From: Streptomyces griseus subsp. griseus
GTDB lineage: Bacteria; Actinomycetota; Actinomycetes; Streptomycetales; Streptomycetaceae
Assembly: GCF_000720255.1 (NCBI RefSeq)
Contig: NZ_JOJE01000067.1
Span: forward strand, 1 to 21,798
DNA length: 21,798 nt
Direction: 5' to 3'
Position numbers and translations under genes: made by a program. Numbering within the stretch: the first letter of the stretch is position 1; each line of letters begins with the position of its first letter. The notes under the pieces were generated by a model. That model had not been told where the DNA came from. It was given only the letters and a program-made list of their open reading frames with translations, and did no database searches. Shown one piece after another: positions 7,296 through 16,216 of the stretch.

Positions 7296-7385
7296 GTGCA
7301 GATGATCAAGATTCATGAGAAGCGGGTTCTCGGAGCCCGCCGCGAGGGTTCGCTCCCCGCGCCGTCCGCGGCGGTGACGCGATGA
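7296..7385 (+). CDS. 29-residue leader ORF overlapping the RidA gene
   Basis: A GTG at 7296 follows GAGAGGAG with good spacing. The frame encodes 29 residues beginning VQMIKIHEKRVLG and ends in a TGA at 7383-7385 that overlaps the RidA start codon (ATGA). The RidA gene itself has no good ribosome site, so its translation may depend on ribosomes finishing this ORF. The peptide is basic and matches no family I know. It could instead be the scar of a truncated gene left by the neighbouring IS remnant. Confidence 0.5.
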   Translation: MQMIKIHEKRVLGARREGSLPAPSAAVTR

Positions 7386-7867
7386 GCCAGTCCGTGACTC
7401 CACAAGCGAGCACCGGCTCGGCTTCCGACCGGCTCCGGGCCCTGGGTCTGGACCTTCCCGAGCTCCGGGACAACCCGTACTACGTGCACCACCGCAAGGT
7501 GGACTCCAGCATCTACATCTCGGGCCAACTGCCGTACAAGGACGGCTGGCTGCTGGGCCAGGGCGTCGTCGGCCGGGACGTCGAGCTGGAGACCGCGCGG
7601 GAGCTCGCGCGCCATGCCGCGCTCAACGCGCTCGCCGCCGCTGTGCAGGCGGTGGGCGACCTGGAGCGGGTCCGGATCGTACAGATGCTGGTCTTCGTGG
7701 CCAGCACGCCGGACTTCGGTGAGCAGTCGAGCGTCGCCAACGCGGCCAGTGAGCTGCTCATTCAGGTACTGGGCGAGAACGGGCGGCACGCCCGCACCGC
7801 GATAGGTGTCGCCGGGCTGCCGGCCAACAGTCCGGTCGAGATCCAGATGGTCTGCACGGCGGTGTAG
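7382..7867 (+). CDS. RidA/YjgF/YER057c-family protein (extended subgroup)
   Basis: The 161-residue protein matches the longer RidA subgroup that has an N-terminal 'RLRALGLDLPEL' helix and 'IYISGQLPYKDG'. It has 'GENGRHARTAIGVAGLP', placing Arg138 at the position of the carboxylate-binding Arg of RidA, and 'PVEIQ' with Glu153. RidA hydrolyses reactive 2-imino/enamine acids released by PLP enzymes to 2-oxo acids; members of the longer subgroup often do other things, so activity is inferred. It lies directly before a PLP enzyme of the D-threonine aldolase/D-serine dehydratase family, and a threonine-dehydratase-like enzyme lies nearby, both fitting imine clearance. Confidence 0.9.
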   Translation: MSQSVTPQASTGSASDRLRALGLDLPELRDNPYYVHHRKVDSSIYISGQLPYKDGWLLGQGVVGRDVELETARELARHAALNALAAAVQAVGDLERVRIVQMLVFVASTPDFGEQSSVANAASELLIQVLGENGRHARTAIGVAGLPANSPVEIQMVCTAV

Positions 7868-7991
7868 GCCCGGCCGACGGCGGCGGTGTACGCAAGCGCG
7901 CCACATCGCGGACCGCACACGTTCGGCATCCAGAGGGAGCCAGCACCCGCGCCCCTCGATCATTCCAGGCAGAACCACAAGGAGGGGCAGC

Positions 7992-9098
7992 GTGAACCGG
8001 CTGCAACGAGCACTCGACGCTCTGGTCGAGCGGATCGACACTCCCGCGCCGATCGTGCTGGTCGACGTCATGCAGGGCAACATCGACCGCGTGCAGGGCT
8101 TCGCCGACCAGCGCAACCTCAAGGTCAGGCCGCACGTCAAGACGCACAAGTGCGTGGAGATCGGGCGACGCCAGATCGAGGCCGGCGCGGTCGGGATCAC
8201 CGCGGGCAACGTCGGTGAGGCCGAGGTCTTCGCCGCGGCCGGGTTCGACGACATCTTCCTCGCCTATCCGATCTGGGCCGCGGGAACGAAGGGGCCGCGG
8301 ATCCGCCGGCTCGCCGAGTCCGCCCGGCTGCGGGTCGGTGCCGACAATGTCGCGTCGATCGAGGCCCTCGCCGACGCGATGGGAGACGAACCGGAACGGC
8401 TGCAGGTCGTGATCGAGATCGACTGTGGCGCCCGTCGTTCGGGGGCGCCGCCCGAGGCTGCGGGCGACCTCGCGCTCGCCGCCCGCAAGCGGGGCCTGGT
8501 ACCGGTGGGTGTCTTCACCTATCCGGGTCACGGCGGTGCCGACGGGGACGCTCGCGGGCGCGCCGCGCAGGACCAGGAGGCCGCCCTCATCACCGCCGTA
8601 CGCAGCCTCGCCGGCGTCGGGGTCACCGCTGAGGTGGTCAGCGCCGGTTCCACTCCGACCCTCGAGTTCGCAACGAGCGGCGTGATCACCGAGATCCGTC
8701 CCGGCGAGTACGTCTTCGGAGATCTGAACAACGCCCGGCTGGGCGCGTGCACGGAGGACCAGATCGCGCTGTTCGTCGCCGGCACCGTGGTCAGCGACCA
8801 GGTCCCCGGCCAGGTCATCGTCGATGTGGGCAACAAGGTCCTCAGCAAGGAAGGAAACCCCGAGATCGGCTACGGCGGCATCGCCGGCACGAAGGCGGTC
8901 CTGTCCAAGGTCAACGAGTACCACGGGTTCCTTCCGCTGCCGGACGGCGACTTCCGTCCCGGCGTCGGCACCGTCGTCCCCGTGGTGCCGAACCACGTGT
9001 GCCCGGTCGTCCTCGGCTTCGAGGAACTGATCGTCACCGACAGCACGGGCACGTCGCTGGAGCGGTGGCCGGTCGACGCCCGCGGATTCCTCAACTGA
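7992..9098 (+). CDS. D-threonine aldolase / D-serine dehydratase-like metal- and PLP-dependent enzyme
   Basis: The 368-residue protein is a fold-type III PLP enzyme (alanine racemase N-terminal barrel). Lys50 in 'VRPHVKTHKC' is the PLP lysine, 'SAGSTPT' (217-223) binds the phosphate, and 'NHVCPV' supplies His335 and Cys337. This His-x-Cys pair binds Zn in eukaryotic-type D-serine dehydratase and the metal in D-threonine and 3-hydroxy-D-aspartate aldolases. It would act on a D- or erythro-beta-hydroxy amino acid, either eliminating water or cleaving to glycine plus an aldehyde. GTG 7992 follows GGAGGGG with ideal spacing. It lies between RidA and an SDR in one direction, 124 bases after RidA. 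Which reaction it performs cannot be read from sequence. Confidence 0.88.
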   Translation: MNRLQRALDALVERIDTPAPIVLVDVMQGNIDRVQGFADQRNLKVRPHVKTHKCVEIGRRQIEAGAVGITAGNVGEAEVFAAAGFDDIFLAYPIWAAGTKGPRIRRLAESARLRVGADNVASIEALADAMGDEPERLQVVIEIDCGARRSGAPPEAAGDLALAARKRGLVPVGVFTYPGHGGADGDARGRAAQDQEAALITAVRSLAGVGVTAEVVSAGSTPTLEFATSGVITEIRPGEYVFGDLNNARLGACTEDQIALFVAGTVVSDQVPGQVIVDVGNKVLSKEGNPEIGYGGIAGTKAVLSKVNEYHGFLPLPDGDFRPGVGTVVPVVPNHVCPVVLGFEELIVTDSTGTSLERWPVDARGFLN

Positions 9099-9130
9099 CC
9101 GGCGCCGGCGAACGGGACCCTCGTACCCGA

Positions 9131-9154
9131 ACCCGCGACCCCACCCGCGACCCC
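9131..9154 (+). repeat. Two tandem copies of ACCCGCGACCCC
   Basis: Two perfect adjacent 12-bp units lie in the 85-base gap between the PLP enzyme and the SDR gene. It is probably simple-sequence expansion; no function is evident. Confidence 0.5.
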
Positions 9155-9183
9155 ACCGACAACCCCGTGAAGGAATGCCCGAC

Positions 9184-9918
9184 ATGAGACTCGATAACGT
9201 CACGGCCCTGGTGACCGGCGCCAGCAGTGGCATCGGGGAAGCCGTGAGTTCCCACTTCCGCCGCGAGGGCGCGCGACTGCTGCTCACCGGCCGCAGGGCG
9301 CGACTCGACAGCGCCGAGCCCGACGACCTGTACGTTCCCGGGGACCTCAACGACGAGACGTTCGTCAAGCACCTGGCCAAGCAGGCCTCGGAGTCCTTCG
9401 GCGCCGTCGACGTCGTCGTCCTCAACCACGGCCTGCAGGCCGACGGTCCGCTCACCGAGATGGCCTGCGACGACGCGCGGAACGTGCTCGAGAGCAACCT
9501 GCTCAGCGCGTTCCTGGTGATGAAGCACTTCGCCCCGCTGATGCCCGAGACCGGCGGCTCGTTCGTCTGCGTCAGCTCACGGCTGGGCATGGTCGGCATG
9601 GCCGGGCAGGTCCTGTACTCCGCCGCCAAGGGAGGCCTCATCATGCTCGCCAAGGGCGCGGCGATCGAATGGGCCCCGCGCAACATCCGTGTCAACGTCG
9701 TCGCTCCGGGCCTGACCGCCACCCCGATCATCGAAGCGGCGTTCCAGCGCAGGCCCGACCCCGAGGGCTACCGCCGCCAGCGCGAGAGCACGATCCCGCT
9801 CCAACGCCTCGCCACCACTGAAGAGATCGCCGACGCGGTGCTCTTCTTCGCATCGTCGGAGTCGTCGTACGTGACCGGATCGGTCCTGACCGTCGACGGC
9901 GGATACACCGCCGGCTGA
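9184..9918 (+). CDS. Short-chain dehydrogenase/reductase (SDR)
   Basis: The 244-residue classical SDR has the cofactor motif TGASSGIG (11-18), 'NHG' in place of NAG (81-83), catalytic Ser132, Tyr145 and Lys149 ('YSAAK'), 'NVVAPGLTATPI' and a C-terminal 'GSVLTVDGGY'. The basic residues after the second beta strand ('LTGRRAR') suggest NADP(H) preference. It would oxidise or reduce a hydroxyl/carbonyl group of an intermediate. I chose ATG 9184 over ATG 9175 because the AGGA ribosome site touches the earlier codon and is nine bases from the later one. It is third in the RidA-PLP enzyme-SDR-cupin series. Confidence 0.9.
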   Translation: MRLDNVTALVTGASSGIGEAVSSHFRREGARLLLTGRRARLDSAEPDDLYVPGDLNDETFVKHLAKQASESFGAVDVVVLNHGLQADGPLTEMACDDARNVLESNLLSAFLVMKHFAPLMPETGGSFVCVSSRLGMVGMAGQVLYSAAKGGLIMLAKGAAIEWAPRNIRVNVVAPGLTATPIIEAAFQRRPDPEGYRRQRESTIPLQRLATTEEIADAVLFFASSESSYVTGSVLTVDGGYTAG

Positions 9919-10120
9919 ACACCCTGCTGGGGATCACCACGAGCAATGGGCTGAACGGCCTGCACCGCTCTCGCCTTCTGCCTTGGGCGACCGCCGATCG
10001 CGGCATGAACTGTCGAACACGCGCCGAGCACGTGCCTCATGCCGCCGTGCTCGAACAGGGCCACCCACGGTGCGCCCATGCCGACAACCCCGCCGATTTC
10101 TCTAGCTCCCAAGGAAAGAC

Positions 10121-10474
10121 ATGTCGCTCCTGAAGGCCATCGACACCAATCCCTCCTTCGCGCCGCGAGAGTCCGGCCCGCTCCCGGAACGCCTGATCTC
10201 CGGCGATCCCGCCTTCAAGACCTGGGCCCAGGACGTCGCCCGTGGGGAGTCCATCCATACGGGCGTCTGGGAAGCGACGCCCGGCGAGATGCGCTCGATC
10301 AAGGGCGACACCTTCGAGTTCTGCCACATCCTCTCCGGCATCGTCGAACTCACACCCGAAGGTGGCGAACCGGTGATCTACAAGGCTGGCGACAGCTTCG
10401 TCATGAAGCCGGGCTACGTCGGCGTCTGGAAGACCATCGAAACCGTGCGCAAGATCTACGTGACCGTGATGTGA
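10121..10474 (+). CDS. Small single-domain cupin protein
   Basis: The 117-residue protein has a single cupin barrel: 'FEFCHILSGIVELTPEGG' is motif 1 and 'YKAGDSFVMKPGYVGVWKT' motif 2. The pattern resembles the DUF861 group (related to (S)-ureidoglycine aminohydrolase), which often lacks a full metal site; only one motif-1 His is clear here. AAGGAAAG precedes the ATG. It follows the SDR after 202 bases in the same direction. Possible roles are binding, isomerisation or sensing of a pathway intermediate; none can be assigned. Confidence 0.85.
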   Translation: MSLLKAIDTNPSFAPRESGPLPERLISGDPAFKTWAQDVARGESIHTGVWEATPGEMRSIKGDTFEFCHILSGIVELTPEGGEPVIYKAGDSFVMKPGYVGVWKTIETVRKIYVTVM

Positions 10475-10832
10475 CGCCGATGCCGCCCGACCCGATCGTC
10501 CTCAGGATCTCTCGTCAAACACCTGCTGAGCAACGTCGCTGGGGCCGATGGATCGCTCGGCACGTCCCTCAGTCGCAGGCCCGGCTCTGCCTCATCCCTC
10601 ACGAGCGCCCTCATACTGCGGCTTTGGTGAGGACCACCGCCACCTGCTGGTCACCGCCTGCGACGGCTCCAGCTTCGTCCACCGCCAAAGCTGGACCGCC
10701 TCCGGGACCCCCTGAGATGCCCGAAAGCCCCCTCTGACGTGTTCCCGGTCGCCCCAGCAGTTCGAAACAGCCACCCATCCGGGATCTGAGCGGCTCCCAG
10801 CACGCTTTTCCCTTTGAGTAAGGAGCAGAACC
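10475..10832. other. Gap of about 360 bases before the ABC importer operon
   Basis: No supported gene. One plus-strand frame ends with 'CGFGEDHRHLLVTACDGS', continuing for 14 residues to a TGA at about 10713. It reads like the end of a protein but has no start, so it may be a decayed remnant. The operon promoter should lie near 10740-10820, but no convincing -35/-10 pair was found. Confidence 0.4.
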
Positions 10833-11789
10833 ATGCGAGTCAGCAGACACTTGAGCGTTCCGATCGTCACGACGGCCCTGGCCCTCGCGCTCGCCGCGTG
10901 CGGGGCGGGCGGCACCGCGGAGAACACCGGGGCGAAGAGCACGAAGCAGGGCGGGGGTTCGGGTTCGTCGGCCGAGCACACCGACGACATCTCGGTCGGG
11001 GTGAAGCCGGATGCGAAGGCGGTGAAGCTGCTGCCCGCGGCGGTGAAGGCCAGGGGCACGATCTCGGTGGCCATGGACCTGAGCAGCCCGCCCACCTCGT
11101 TCATGGCGTCGGACAACAAGACCGCGATCGGGTTCAACCCGGACTTCTCCCGGCTGATCGCGGCCAAGCTCGGCCTGAAGCTGCAGATCAACAACATCAA
11201 GTTCGACACCATCATCACCGGCCTGCAGGCCGACCGGTACGACTTCACCGCCTCCACCATGGGCGCCACCAAGGACCGGCTGAAGGTGCTCGACATGGTC
11301 GACTACTTCACGGCCGGGACGGGGGTGTCCGTCCCCTACGGCAACCCGCAGAAGCTGGGCACCCACTCGCTGTGCGGGCGCCGCGTCGCCGTCCAGACCG
11401 GCAGCACCGCGGAGCTGCAGTGGCTGCCCCTGCGGTCCAAGGAGGACTGTACGAGCAAGGGCAAGCCGGCCATCAAGCCGGTGGTCCTGGCCAGCGTGAA
11501 CGATGCTCTGACCCAGCTGGTGTCCAAGCGGGTCGACGCGGTGATGTACGACTTCACCGGCCTTCAGTGGGCGGCCACGCAGCAGCCGAAGACGTTCCAG
11601 GTTTTGAAGCCCATGGTGGCCACCAAGACCGTGACGGTCGCGCTGAAGAAGGACTCGCCGCTGACCCCCGCGGTGCAGGCGGCCATCCAGTCCATCATCG
11701 ACGACCCCAAGTACACCGAGGCGCTGGGGCGTTGGGGCTTCCAGGGTCTCGGGATCAAGACCGCGGCCATGGCCGTCCCGCAGGACTGA
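10833..11789 (+). CDS. Amino acid ABC transporter substrate-binding lipoprotein (family 3)
   Basis: The 318-residue protein starts with a lipoprotein signal peptide: basic 'MRVSRH', a hydrophobic stretch and lipobox LAAC with Cys23. A Gly/Ser-rich linker follows. The mature part is a family-3 solute-binding fold, with 'GTISVAMDLSSPPTSF', 'IGFNPDFSRLIAAKLGLKL', 'ADRYDFTASTMGATKDRLK' and 'RRVAVQTGSTAELQ'. These are typical of proteins binding polar amino acids or opines. It would be anchored outside the membrane and feed the permease encoded eight bases downstream. GGAG precedes the ATG with good spacing. The ligand cannot be named. Confidence 0.92.
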   Translation: MRVSRHLSVPIVTTALALALAACGAGGTAENTGAKSTKQGGGSGSSAEHTDDISVGVKPDAKAVKLLPAAVKARGTISVAMDLSSPPTSFMASDNKTAIGFNPDFSRLIAAKLGLKLQINNIKFDTIITGLQADRYDFTASTMGATKDRLKVLDMVDYFTAGTGVSVPYGNPQKLGTHSLCGRRVAVQTGSTAELQWLPLRSKEDCTSKGKPAIKPVVLASVNDALTQLVSKRVDAVMYDFTGLQWAATQQPKTFQVLKPMVATKTVTVALKKDSPLTPAVQAAIQSIIDDPKYTEALGRWGFQGLGIKTAAMAVPQD

Positions 11790-11796
11790 GAAGCCG

Positions 11797-12767
11797 ATGG
11801 ACGTGATCGACACGACGATGACCAGGAGCCGACCGGTGCCACTCCTGCTGCCCGAAGACAAGAAGCGGATCACGCCGAAGCGTCCGCGCGACTACGTCGC
11901 CTGGGCCGTCGCCATCGCGATCGTCGCCGGTCTGGTGTGGACCGCGGTGACCAACGAGAACTACCACTGGCCGGTGGTGTTCAGCTACTTCACCACCGAG
12001 ACCATCCTCGAGGGCCTGCTGGTCACGCTGTTCCTGACCGCGGCCAGCATGACGTTGGGCACGCTGCTGGGGCTGGTGCTGGCGGTGATGCGCATGTCGC
12101 CCCAGCGGCCCGTCTCCGGGCTGGCCCAGCTGTACATCGCCTTCTTCCGCGGCACCCCGGTGCTGGTGCAGCTGATCTTCTGGTTCAACATCGCGGCCCT
12201 GTACCCGCACCTGTCCATCGGCATCCCGTTCACCGGCGTGTCCACGCCGGTGGACGTGAACGCGATCATGACACCGATGACCGCCGCCGTCGTAGGGCTC
12301 ACGCTCAACCAGGCCGCGTACATGTCGGAGATCATCCGGGGCGGGTTCGCCTCGGTCAGCCGCGGACAGCACGAGGCCGCGGAGTCGCTGGGCATGTCGG
12401 GGTTCACCAAGCTCCGCCATGTGATCATCCCGCAGACCATGCCGGCGGTCATCCCGGCCACCGGCAACCAGGTGATCGGCATGCTCAAGGAGACCTCGCT
12501 GGTGAGCGTGCTCGGCGTCGCCGACCTGCTGCAGAGCGCCCAGGCCATCTACGCCCGCAACTACCAGACGATCCCGCTGCTGATCGTGGCAAGCCTCTGG
12601 TACCTGATCATGACCCTGGTGCTGAGCGTGCCGCAGTCCATGATCGAGCGCCGTTTCTCCCGCTCCACCCGGACGCGGCTCACCCCGGCCGCCACCTCGG
12701 CCGGCCCCGGCACCGGGCCCGGGGCCGGGGCCGGACAGGCCGTTCCCACCACGAGGGAGTCCCTGCT

Positions 12768-12771
<4 letters not shown>
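11797..12771 (+). CDS. Amino acid ABC transporter permease (HisM/GlnP type)
   Basis: The 324-residue membrane protein has an N-terminal hydrophobic segment at about residues 33-53, then the BPD transmembrane domain ('[20 protein letters not shown]', '[16 protein letters not shown]', '[18 protein letters not shown]'). The coupling EAA loop '[18 protein letters not shown]' touches the ATPase. The C-terminus after 'MIERRFSR' is a Gly/Pro/Ala-rich cytoplasmic tail. A single permease gene suggests a homodimer or a partner elsewhere. The ATG is at 11797, eight bases after the binding-protein gene, with only a weak ribosome site. The stop overlaps the start of the ATPase gene (GTGA). Confidence 0.92.
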
Positions 12772-13535
<764 letters not shown>

Positions 13536-13825
13536 GAACGGCACAGACATGCGATAGCGGTTTCGGCAGCGTGGCTGGCCGTGCTGTCGCCAAGTGCCCT
13601 GGGCACCGCCTTGGGCACCGTGATGATCATCCTTGTGACCTCGGCGATCACTCGAAGCTCGGCGAAGCCCCGTTTCGCTCCGTGGTCCACGTCCTGGTCG
13701 ATGCTGGGCAACCCGGCCATCGTCCTGGGGGACACCGTGCCGGCCTCGCGCGATCAGGGTGCGCCAGCGCTCATGCTCCCGTGACACACCATCCAGCGAT
13801 CACCAAATCCGAAAGGGCCATGTGC
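13536..13825. other. Gap between the importer operon and the aldehyde dehydrogenase
   Basis: A 67-codon plus-strand frame (13581-13784) and minus-strand frames are open, but none has a family motif or ribosome site. No clear terminator hairpin with a U-tract was seen. Confidence 0.4.
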
Positions 13826-15310
13826 ATGACTGACATGCTTACCGCTCCCTCGTGGGAGTCGGCAGTCCTGGAATCCGTCCCCCGTGGTTTCCTGGCCCAC
13901 GACTGGCAACCCGCCACCGGTGAGCGCACCTTCGAGGTGCGCAACCCCGCAACCGAAGAAGTCATCGCCACCGTGGCCGACTGCGGCCCACAGGACGCGT
14001 TGAAGGCCCTGGACGCGGCGGCCGCGGTCGCCGACCTATGGGCTCTCACCAGCCCGCGGGACCGGGCGATCGTCCTGCACCGGCTCACCGCCTCCCTGCT
14101 CGAACACCGTGAGCGTCTGGCCCGGATCATCATGCTGGAGATCGGCAAGACGATCACGGAAGCCCGGGGCGAGGTCGACTACGCCGCAGCCTATTTCCGC
14201 TGGTACGCCGAGGAGGCGGTCCGCCCGCACGGCCGAAGCACACCCGCCCCGGACGGCAGGAGTCACATCGTCACCGTCGCCGAACCGGTCGGGCCCTGCC
14301 TGCTCATCACCCCGTGGAACGTGCCGCTGGCCATGGCCGCTCGCAAGGTCGCCGCCGCTCTCGCCGCGGGCTGCACCGCCCTGCTCAAGCCGGCCGCGCT
14401 CACCCCGCTGTCCTCCCTGGTCCTGGGCGAGTTGGCGCGCGAGGCGGGTGCGCCCGCGGGTGTCCTGACCGTGATCACCAGCAGCGACGCGGCTGCGGTG
14501 ACCTCGGTGCTGCTGGCCGATCCCCGGTTGCGCAAGCTGTCGTTCACCGGGTCCACCCCGGTCGGCAGGCTGCTGCTTCAGCAGAGCGGTGCCCGGGTGC
14601 TGCGCACCTCGATGGAATTGGGCGGCAACGCCCCGTTCCTGGTCTTCGACGACGCCGACCTCGACCTCGCGGTCCGCGAAGCGATGATCGCGAAGATGCG
14701 GCTGGGCGGCCAGTCCTGTGTCGGCGCCAACCGATTCCTCGTCCAGGAAGGAATCGCCGACGCGTTCGCCGCCGCGCTGGGCCAACGGATGGCCGCTGTC
14801 CGGGTGGGCCCCCCGGACCGGGAGGACACCGAGCTCGGCCCGCTGGCCGACCACCGTGCGGTGGCCAAGGTCCGCCACCTCGTCGAGGACGCCGTGGCCC
14901 GTGGTGCCGTCGTCATCGCCGAGGCGGACATCCCCGACGGGCCGGGCCACTACGCAGCCCCGACCGTGCTGGACCGCGTCCCCGCCGACGCCGCGATCAT
15001 GCACGAGGAAGTCTTCGGCCCCGTCGCCGCCATCCACCGGTTCTCCACCGAGGCCGAGGCCATCGCGGTGGCCAACAACACCGAGCACGGCCTCGCGTCG
15101 TACCTGATGACGTCCCACATCGACCGCGCCCGCCGGGTCGCCGCCCGTCTGCAGGCCGGAATGGTCGGCATCAACCGCGGCCTGGTCTCCGAGGTGGCGG
15201 CGCCCTTCGGCGGGGTCAAGCAGTCCGGCCTGGGCCGCGAGGGCGGACCCGAAGGCCTCCACGAGTACCAGCAGCTCAAGTACCTGTCCCTGCCGGGCTT
15301 TCACACCTGA
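13826..15310 (+). CDS. NAD(P)-dependent aldehyde dehydrogenase (succinate-semialdehyde type)
   Basis: The 494-residue protein is a complete aldehyde dehydrogenase: 'ITPWNVPLAM' with Asn165, 'LLKPA' with Lys188, the cofactor glycine motif 'FTGSTPVG' (240-247), general base Glu264 in 'MELGGNAPF', and catalytic Cys298 in 'GGQSCVGANR'. The C-terminus has 'PFGGVKQSGLGREGG'. The pattern fits GabD/SSADH-like enzymes that oxidise succinate semialdehyde or similar omega-oxo acids from amine catabolism. I chose ATG 13826, nine bases after GAAAGG; an ATG two codons earlier is too close to it. It follows the importer genes and precedes an Lrp-type regulator, an arrangement common for amino acid or amine degradation. 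Confidence 0.9.
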   Translation: MTDMLTAPSWESAVLESVPRGFLAHDWQPATGERTFEVRNPATEEVIATVADCGPQDALKALDAAAAVADLWALTSPRDRAIVLHRLTASLLEHRERLARIIMLEIGKTITEARGEVDYAAAYFRWYAEEAVRPHGRSTPAPDGRSHIVTVAEPVGPCLLITPWNVPLAMAARKVAAALAAGCTALLKPAALTPLSSLVLGELAREAGAPAGVLTVITSSDAAAVTSVLLADPRLRKLSFTGSTPVGRLLLQQSGARVLRTSMELGGNAPFLVFDDADLDLAVREAMIAKMRLGGQSCVGANRFLVQEGIADAFAAALGQRMAAVRVGPPDREDTELGPLADHRAVAKVRHLVEDAVARGAVVIAEADIPDGPGHYAAPTVLDRVPADAAIMHEEVFGPVAAIHRFSTEAEAIAVANNTEHGLASYLMTSHIDRARRVAARLQAGMVGINRGLVSEVAAPFGGVKQSGLGREGGPEGLHEYQQLKYLSLPGFHT

Positions 15311-15454
15311 GCAAGCCGTCACGAGCGCAGGGCTCGCCCGTGTCCTGGCCGTGGCAGTGTAAGAAGGCTGGACACACGAGTTGCGCTGCCGCCTCTGATC
15401 CCGGGCCGGGCACATCCGTCATCTCCACCGACTTCGCGAGGGAGACGGTCGACC

Positions 15455-15917
15455 GTGGACACCACCGACGAGAAGATCATCGCCGAGCTGACCCGCAACG
15501 CCCGCATCTCGCACTCCGAACTGGCCGGCAAGGTGCTGCTGTCCCGCAATGCGGTGCGCCAGCGCATCGAACGGCTGGAGCGCCGGGGCCACATCGCCGG
15601 CTACACCATCGTCCGCGCCGGCGACGACACCGGCAATGTGGTCTCGGCGCTCGTACTCGTCGACCGCCAGGACCGCATGCGCGGCGGCGACGTCCTGGCC
15701 GCACTCAAACGCATCCGGCGAGGTCGTCATCTGCGAGATCCTCAGCGGCGACTTCGACATCATGGTGCGCCTGGAAGCGGCCTCGCTGGAACGCGTACGG
15801 AGCATCTGGGAGGACATCGCCCAGATGCCCGGCGTACGGGACACGGTCACCGCGCTCACCCTCTCCAGCGTCGTCAACCGATCGCGAGGAGAGGGGAGTT
15901 CTACGGCACCGGGGTGA
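15455..15917 (+). pseudogene. Lrp/AsnC-family regulator with a frameshift
   Basis: A GTG at 15455 follows GAGGGAG (15438-15444). The first frame gives the AsnC helix-turn-helix ('DEKIIAELTRNARISHSELA', 'VLLSRNAVRQRIERLERRG', 'HIAGYTIV') and the start of the ligand-binding domain up to 'DVLAALKRI'. Near 15710-15720 the frame moves by one base and continues 'GEVVICEILSGDFDIMVRLE', 'IWEDIAQMPGVRDTVTALTL' and ends at a TGA at 15915-15917. Joined together it would be a normal protein of about 153 residues. The parts are otherwise intact, so the break is recent or a sequencing error. Its likely targets are the aldehyde dehydrogenase upstream and the oxidase downstream. A 12-bp palindrome ACGGTCGACCGT (15445-15456) overlaps the start codon and could be an autoregulatory site. 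Confidence 0.8.
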
Positions 15918-16216
15918 GCAGCGCCACGGCCTGTTCCCTGTCCGGCGGCTCGCGCTGGACCACGAGGTCCACCACGTCCGCCCCGGTGGTCGGGGCCGCC
16001 CCTGGCGCGGTTCAAGCGGCCGCCACATGGCCGACGTTGGGGTCAGGGCGGTCACCGTGCCCACCGACCGGACGGCTTGGCGGGCCAGAGGCACGGTACA
16101 AGAGCCGCGCCGGAAGGAGGCCTCGGTGTCCAGGCAGGGCGCGCCCCTCCAAGTCGCCACCGAACCCCTCACGCTCGAACCGAGCTTGCGGCCCGGCGGC
16201 ACGAAAGGAAAGTCCT
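15918..16216. other. Gap of about 300 bases before the FAD oxidase gene
   Basis: No gene could be supported. A minus-strand frame near 15905-16000 ('GADVVDLVVQREPPDREQAV') reads protein-like but is closed by a stop just upstream and has no start. It may be a remnant. Confidence 0.35.

Noticed and set aside
7758..9731. A 657-codon open frame on the minus strand opposite the PLP enzyme and SDR genes
   Set aside because: It is antisense to two genes with clear catalytic motifs. Long antisense frames are expected in DNA with GC-rich third codon positions, and its translation is low-complexity Arg/Pro/Ser-rich text.
10611..11873. A 420-codon minus-strand frame opposite the ABC binding protein
   Set aside because: It mirrors the codon pattern of the real lipoprotein gene and shows no domain; the plus strand has a signal peptide, lipobox and ribosome site.
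11937..12767. Upstream in-frame extension of the ABC ATPase through the permease gene
   Set aside because: The extension is out of frame with the permease and encodes His/Gly/Arg-rich text. The GTG at 12768 with a ribosome site gives a normal 255-residue ATPase.
13581..13784. A 67-codon ORF before the aldehyde dehydrogenase
   Set aside because: No ribosome site or motif; it probably reflects non-coding GC-rich sequence or an unrecognisable remnant.
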